Source of the DNA: a bacterium
GTDB lineage: Bacteria; Bacillota; Negativicutes; Acidaminococcales; Acidaminococcaceae
DNA: 18,192 bases
Reading direction: 5' to 3'
NCBI GenBank assembly: GCA_004562175.1
Contig: SFRS01000002.1
Coordinates: 1 to 18,192 of the forward strand
Part shown: positions 14,751 to 18,192 of the stretch, piece after piece
Numbering within the stretch: position 1 is the stretch's first letter
Layout of the letters: each line of letters opens with the position of its first letter
Translations under genes and position numbers: made by a program
Notes under the pieces: generated by a model
The model's input: the letters and a program-made list of their open reading frames with translations, nothing else
What the model was told of the DNA's origin: nothing
The model's database searches: none

Positions 14751-16325
14751 TTATTTTTTTATTTCCACATTGACCTCAAAAAGGCGGTCCCAGGGAAAGC
14801 TCAGCTCGAACTGGCTGCCCTTGGTCCACGCGTAGCGCTTGGCCATGCGCTGGCATTCCCCGGTAACAAAGCTTAATACAGGCTGCTGCGCCTGCAGCAG
14901 CTCGTACTTCATCTCTTCGCGGTTGTGCTTGTCCAGTTCATTGCTCACCTTGCGGCGGGCGTTGCTCTGGTAGTACCAATCGTCGATGAGGCGCTGGCGC
15001 AGCAGCATGCTGCGCTGCTTTTCGGTCATGACCGGGGCCAAGAGGCCCTGGGCAATGGCATAGCCTACGGCATTGTCGGCGGTGTTCCAGCCGTTGTAGG
15101 CCACGAGGCGGTCGGCGTAGGGGCTGCGGGCTAACAGGTCCATAAAGCCGTTGTCCGCACCGTTGGAGTAGCTGATGTCTGCTAGGGAAACCGGGGTGTT
15201 AGACCGCAGCAGCTGGCCTAAGGTGCCAACAAATTTTTTGTTGGCAGCGGAGGCGAAGAACTGGTTTTCATCCGCGGTGGAGTCCTTCACGACGCCGTCC
15301 GGCGGCGTGTTCAGGGCCAGCACTAGGTCCGCCTGCTGCGCCGAGGGCGCGAGGCGCGCCCCGGAGGCAATGATTTGCTGGGGCACGGAGTCCTGCAATC
15401 TGGCGTCGCTGAATTGGGGCAGGGTGCCGGGACCGACGCCGGGGCTGTACAGGGGATAAATCCGAGGCGCAAGTCCTAGCACCTCGTTGTAAGCGCGTAC
15501 TAAGAGTAGCAGGCCCAGCTGGTCTACGCCATCCACAATTTGCAACTTAGTGGCAGGCACCTCAAAGGTAATCAGACTCAGCTGTCTTGCCTCCATGTGG
15601 GTGGCGGACAAGGTGGCGTTGTCGTCCTTGCCAATGGCCAAATAATGGAATTTGCCTTGGCGGGCAATGCGAGTCAGCTCCACATTGATGGCTTGGTTAA
15701 GCCTGCGCCTGTCCAGCCAATCCTGAAGCTGCTCTGGGGGCAGCTCCTTTTCCAGAGCAGCAAGCTTTTCCTTGTCCTTAGTAGTCAGCTTGCCCTGATC
15801 CTGTTTATCCAGCAGCTCGCTATAAGCAAAAATACTGGGACCAAGGGTGGCGTAATAAGCAGGCTCCACCCGTCCTTTGCTGGCCTTGGGCGTGCGCATA
15901 ATGGTGGAAAAGGCATAAATCCTAATGGGCAGCACCCTGCTTAAATTGCGCACCACCTGTAGTCTTTGGTTGAGCTGGGCGCGGGAAATATGATGGGTAC
16001 GACTGGCTACCAAACCGCCATAGAGCAGGCTGTCCGTGCTGATAACCGCCGCATCTGCTTTGGGTGCTTTGGTGGCAAGCCATTCCGTAATCTTCTCAGG
16101 ATTACCATTGCGGTCATGGGAAGCAATATATTTGACCGGGGGTAGGATGATTTTGCAATCCGCAGCCTCCATGGTCTGCTGCACATAATCCAGGCACACC
16201 GGTCGGTTGTCCAAGGGAATATAAAGCAGGGTCAGCTTTTTGGCACTGACGGAGGTCGGTGCGAGCAGGCTGGCTGCACAGATAGTAATAGCAAATAGTC
16301 GTTGCCAATATTTATTATTAAACAA
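14751..16325 (-). CDS. Secreted DUF4127 family protein
   Basis: The protein has 524 residues from the chosen TTG start at 16325. It begins with a clear signal peptide: MFNNKYWQR, hydrophobic LFAITICAASLLAPT, and predicted cleavage after SVSA (residue 28). The mature start KLTLLYIPLDNRPVCLDYV is the characteristic DUF4127 opening. Later segments include DAAVISTDSLLYGGLVASR, YLAIGKDDNATLSATHME, ALNTPPDGVV and DISYSNGADNGFMDLL. No activity is established for the family; conserved Asp/His/Asn residues suggest an extracytoplasmic enzyme, but that is inference. No in-frame ATG lies before residue 31 of this model, and starting there would lose the signal peptide. GGAG is four and AGGGG about ten bases upstream of TTG. 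The gene is monocistronic. Confidence 0.82.
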   Translation of the reverse strand: MFNNKYWQRLFAITICAASLLAPTSVSAKKLTLLYIPLDNRPVCLDYVQQTMEAADCKIILPPVKYIASHDRNGNPEKITEWLATKAPKADAAVISTDSLLYGGLVASRTHHISRAQLNQRLQVVRNLSRVLPIRIYAFSTIMRTPKASKGRVEPAYYATLGPSIFAYSELLDKQDQGKLTTKDKEKLAALEKELPPEQLQDWLDRRRLNQAINVELTRIARQGKFHYLAIGKDDNATLSATHMEARQLSLITFEVPATKLQIVDGVDQLGLLLLVRAYNEVLGLAPRIYPLYSPGVGPGTLPQFSDARLQDSVPQQIIASGARLAPSAQQADLVLALNTPPDGVVKDSTADENQFFASAANKKFVGTLGQLLRSNTPVSLADISYSNGADNGFMDLLARSPYADRLVAYNGWNTADNAVGYAIAQGLLAPVMTEKQRSMLLRQRLIDDWYYQSNARRKVSNELDKHNREEMKYELLQAQQPVLSFVTGECQRMAKRYAWTKGSQFELSFPWDRLFEVNVEIKK

Positions 16326-16368
16326 TATGCTCCAGCCCCTTTCAATAAAGTGAAATAAAACTCTGTCT

Positions 16369-16397
16369 ATTATACAACATGGTACTCTTTTTTTCCA
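16369..16397 (-). promoter_or_regulatory. Promoter of the DUF4127 gene
   Basis: On the minus strand, TGGAAA (16392-16397) is followed after 17 bases by TATAAT (16369-16374). The -35 matches four of six consensus bases. It is 44 bases upstream of the TTG start, which supports that start. The thrS promoter begins only eight bases beyond its -35 on the other strand, so the two polymerases may compete. Confidence 0.65.
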
Positions 16398-16405
16398 GTG
16401 AAACC

Positions 16406-16433
16406 TTGACAACTTTTTCCATTGTGCTATAAT
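16406..16433 (+). promoter_or_regulatory. Promoter of the thrS T-box transcript
   Basis: A perfect TTGACA (16406-16411), a 16-base spacer and a perfect TATAAT (16428-16433) with TG extension (TGCTATAAT) form the strongest promoter in the window. The transcript would start near 16440 and run into the T-box leader. Confidence 0.85.
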
Positions 16434-16439
16434 TACAAC

Positions 16440-16697
16440 ATAAGTCAATATCAACAGTAATGCGAAGGAATTGCTTGCGGGCTATCCCCACAGAAAATGC
16501 CGCCATGGCTGAGAGCGGCAGGGTAATACGTGTAGCGCACCGCCTTCAAACTGACTGCGGAACGCATTTATGCCAGTATGCCAGTCCGTATTATCGGCGT
16601 TAACGATACCGAGTGGGCGTATGTCACTACATGCGTCAATGAGGGTGGAACCGCGGATAACTCCGTCCCTTGGTGTGGGATTGGGGTTTATTTTTTT
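16440..16697 (+). ncRNA. T-box riboswitch leader of thrS
   Basis: T-box leaders read the charging state of a tRNA and allow read-through when it is uncharged. The invariant T-box AGGGTGGAACCGCG is at 16642-16655. The antiterminator pairs AGGG (16642-16645) with CCCT (16667-16670) and GCG (16653-16655) with CGT (16664-16666) around the TGGAACC bulge that binds the tRNA acceptor end. Stem I is closed by AATGCG (16459-16464) and CGCATT (16563-16568). The specifier must be a threonine codon; ACT at 16550-16552 or 16554-16556 and ACC at 16539-16541 are candidates, and I cannot choose without folding. thrS directly downstream identifies the tRNA as tRNA-Thr. Confidence 0.93.
16661..16697 (+). terminator. 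T-box regulated terminator
   Basis: CTCCGTCCC (16661-16669) pairs imperfectly with GGGATTGGGG (16677-16686), with one bulged base and G-U pairs, and is followed by TTTATTTTTTT. Its 5' arm shares bases with the antiterminator, so the two structures exclude each other as expected. Confidence 0.85.
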
Positions 16698-16747
16698 GCC
16701 CTGATATTTCCCGCACAGTTCAGATACATTAACAGGAGGAAAACAAC

Positions 16748-18192
16748 ATGTCTGAAGAAAAACAATTTACCTTTGAAAACAAGGAATACCGCAAAACCTA
16801 TTGGCACACCTGCTCCCACGTGTTGGCACAGGCTATGAAAAGATTGCACCCCGATGTAAAGCTGGCCATCGGCCCCAGCATCGATAACGGCTTCTATTAT
16901 GATTTCGATACTCCAACTCCGTTCTCTCCCGATGATTTAGCAGCCTTGGAAGCAGAAATGCGCAAAATCTGCAAGGAAAAGCTGAAATTGGAGCGCTTCG
17001 AGCTGCCTCGCGAGGAAGCCATCAAATTCATGGAAGAAAAAGAGGAGCCCTACAAGGTAGAGCTGATTAACGACCTGCCAGAAGACGCAGTCATCAGCTT
17101 CTACAAGCAGGGCGACTTCACCGATTTGTGCGCCGGTCCCCATCTGGACTCCACCGGCCGTATCAAGGGCAACGCTATTAAATTGACCAGTGCTACCGGT
17201 GCTTACTGGCGTGGCGACTCCAAACGCAAAATGCTGCAACGTATTTATGGCGTAGCCTTCCCCAAGAAGGAAGAACTGGACGCATATTTGGCACAACAAG
17301 CCGAAGCCTTGAAGCGCGACCACAACAAGCTGGGCCGCGATTTGGAATTTTTCACCACTGTGGATTATATTGGCCAAGGCCTGCCCATCCTGCTGCCCAA
17401 GGGTGCTCGCGTTATCCAACTGCTGCAACGCTGGATTGAGGATGTGGAGCAAAAGCGCGGCTACCTCTTGACCAAGACTCCGCTCATGGCTAAACGCGAC
17501 CTGTATCGCATTTCCGGTCACTGGGACCATTATTTGGATGGCATGTTCATCTTGGGTGATCCCCACGATGAAACCAAGGAATGCTTCGCTCTGCGCCCCA
17601 TGACCTGCCCCTTCCAATACCAAGTATTCCTGAACCGTCAACGCTCCTACCGTGAGCTGCCCATGCGCTTGGGCGAAACCTCTACCCTGTTCCGCAACGA
17701 GGATAGCGGCGAAATGCACGGCCTCATCCGCGTGCGCCAATTCACCATTTCCGAGGGCCATCTGATTCTCCGTCCAGACCAACTGGAAGAGGAATTCAAG
17801 GGCTGCCTGGACTTGGCTAAATACGTGCTGGACACCGTGGGCATGCTGGATAAATGCACCTTCCGCTTCAGCCAATGGGATCCCGCTAACCCGAATAACA
17901 AGTATGAGGGTACCGCTGAGCAATGGGAGCATGCACAAAAGGTTATGGGCAAAATCCTGGACGATTTGGGTGTAAACTACGAAATTGGTATCGACGAAGC
18001 AGCTTTCTATGGACCCAAGCTGGATATCCAATTCCACAATGTTTTCGGCAAAGAGGACACCATCGTAACCATCCAAATCGACATGCTGCTGGCTGAAAAA
18101 TTCGGCATGTACTACGTGGATGAAAACGGCGAAAAGAAGCTGCCCTACATCATTCACCGCACCTCCCTGGGCTGCTATGAGCGCACCCTGGC
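16748..18192 (+). CDS. thrS: Threonyl-tRNA synthetase, lacking the TGS domain (3' end cut off)
   Basis: ThrS charges tRNA-Thr. The window holds 481 codons, open at the right edge. The protein begins MSEEKQFTFENKEYRKTYW and enters the editing domain at once: HTCSHVLAQAM supplies the HxxxH pair (His20, His24) and CAGPH the Cys128/His132 pair. The roughly 60-residue N-terminal TGS domain of standard enzymes is missing. The class II catalytic core follows, with Cys287 in MTCPF and His338 in SEGHL as zinc ligands, the motif 2 region STLFRNEDSGEMHGL, and the beginning of motif 3 (HRTSLGCYER). ATG 16748 is preceded by AGGAGGA (16734-16740). No in-frame coding resemblance extends upstream into the T-box leader, so the short N-terminus is genuine. 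The missing C-terminus should hold the anticodon-binding domain. Confidence 0.96.
   Translation, partial: MSEEKQFTFENKEYRKTYWHTCSHVLAQAMKRLHPDVKLAIGPSIDNGFYYDFDTPTPFSPDDLAALEAEMRKICKEKLKLERFELPREEAIKFMEEKEEPYKVELINDLPEDAVISFYKQGDFTDLCAGPHLDSTGRIKGNAIKLTSATGAYWRGDSKRKMLQRIYGVAFPKKEELDAYLAQQAEALKRDHNKLGRDLEFFTTVDYIGQGLPILLPKGARVIQLLQRWIEDVEQKRGYLLTKTPLMAKRDLYRISGHWDHYLDGMFILGDPHDETKECFALRPMTCPFQYQVFLNRQRSYRELPMRLGETSTLFRNEDSGEMHGLIRVRQFTISEGHLILRPDQLEEEFKGCLDLAKYVLDTVGMLDKCTFRFSQWDPANPNNKYEGTAEQWEHAQKVMGKILDDLGVNYEIGIDEAAFYGPKLDIQFHNVFGKEDTIVTIQIDMLLAEKFGMYYVDENGEKKLPYIIHRTSLGCYERTL

Noticed and set aside
16578..16838. An 86-codon plus-strand frame across the end of the T-box leader and the start of thrS
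   Set aside because: It runs through the T-box, terminator and thrS start in another frame; the RNA structure explains the sequence.
16937..18157. A 406-codon open frame on the minus strand opposite thrS
   Set aside because: It is exactly antisense to a clear synthetase gene, its translation shows no recognisable domain, and there is no ribosome binding site. It reflects codon bias in thrS.
1..18192. Search for mobile elements, integrase, CRISPR, toxin-antitoxin or phage-defence genes
   Set aside because: None found. The window is filled by housekeeping genes with consistent spacing, and no transposase, tRNA or attachment-like repeats were seen.

Overview
The window is a division and cell wall (dcw) cluster from a bacterium that is most likely a diderm Firmicute of the class Negativicutes. 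This assignment is inferred from gene content and order. MurE carries the DNPR signature of meso-diaminopimelate ligases. The order murC-ddl-ftsQ resembles that of proteobacteria, yet it is followed by the Gram-positive pair DUF881-sbp just before ftsZ, and a T-box controls thrS. I cannot fix the genus from the sequence.

Layout. (1) 1-446: the start of a small DUF1858 redox-disulfide gene on the minus strand, then an intergenic region with divergent promoters. The rightward promoter feeds a run of 10-bp MraZ-box repeats. (2) 447-14629: a tight plus-strand array mraZ, rsmH, ftsL, murE, murF, mraY, murD, murG, murC, ddl, ftsQ, DUF881, sbp, ftsZ, nrdR. Several neighbours overlap by 4-7 bases, and an internal promoter lies before murE. 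(3) 14643-14673: a strong, probably bidirectional terminator. (4) 14751-16325: a convergent minus-strand gene for a secreted DUF4127 protein, starting at TTG. (5) 16369-16433: back-to-back promoters; the rightward one drives a T-box leader. (6) 16748-18192: threonyl-tRNA synthetase without the TGS domain, cut by the window end.

How the genes work together. MurC, MurD, MurE and MurF add the peptide stem to UDP-MurNAc, and Ddl supplies D-Ala-D-Ala. MraY and MurG make lipid I and lipid II. FtsL, FtsQ and FtsZ are divisome parts. MraZ is the likely autoregulator of the cluster, RsmH methylates 16S rRNA, and NrdR represses ribonucleotide reductase genes.

The most notable feature is what is absent. 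ftsI/spoVD, ftsW, murB and ftsA are all missing from their usual places, with no visible remnants. The septal SEDS polymerase, its partner PBP and the FtsZ membrane anchor must therefore be encoded elsewhere or replaced. No clearly novel system is present; the other points of interest are regulatory sites and the uncharacterised DUF4127 and DUF881 proteins.
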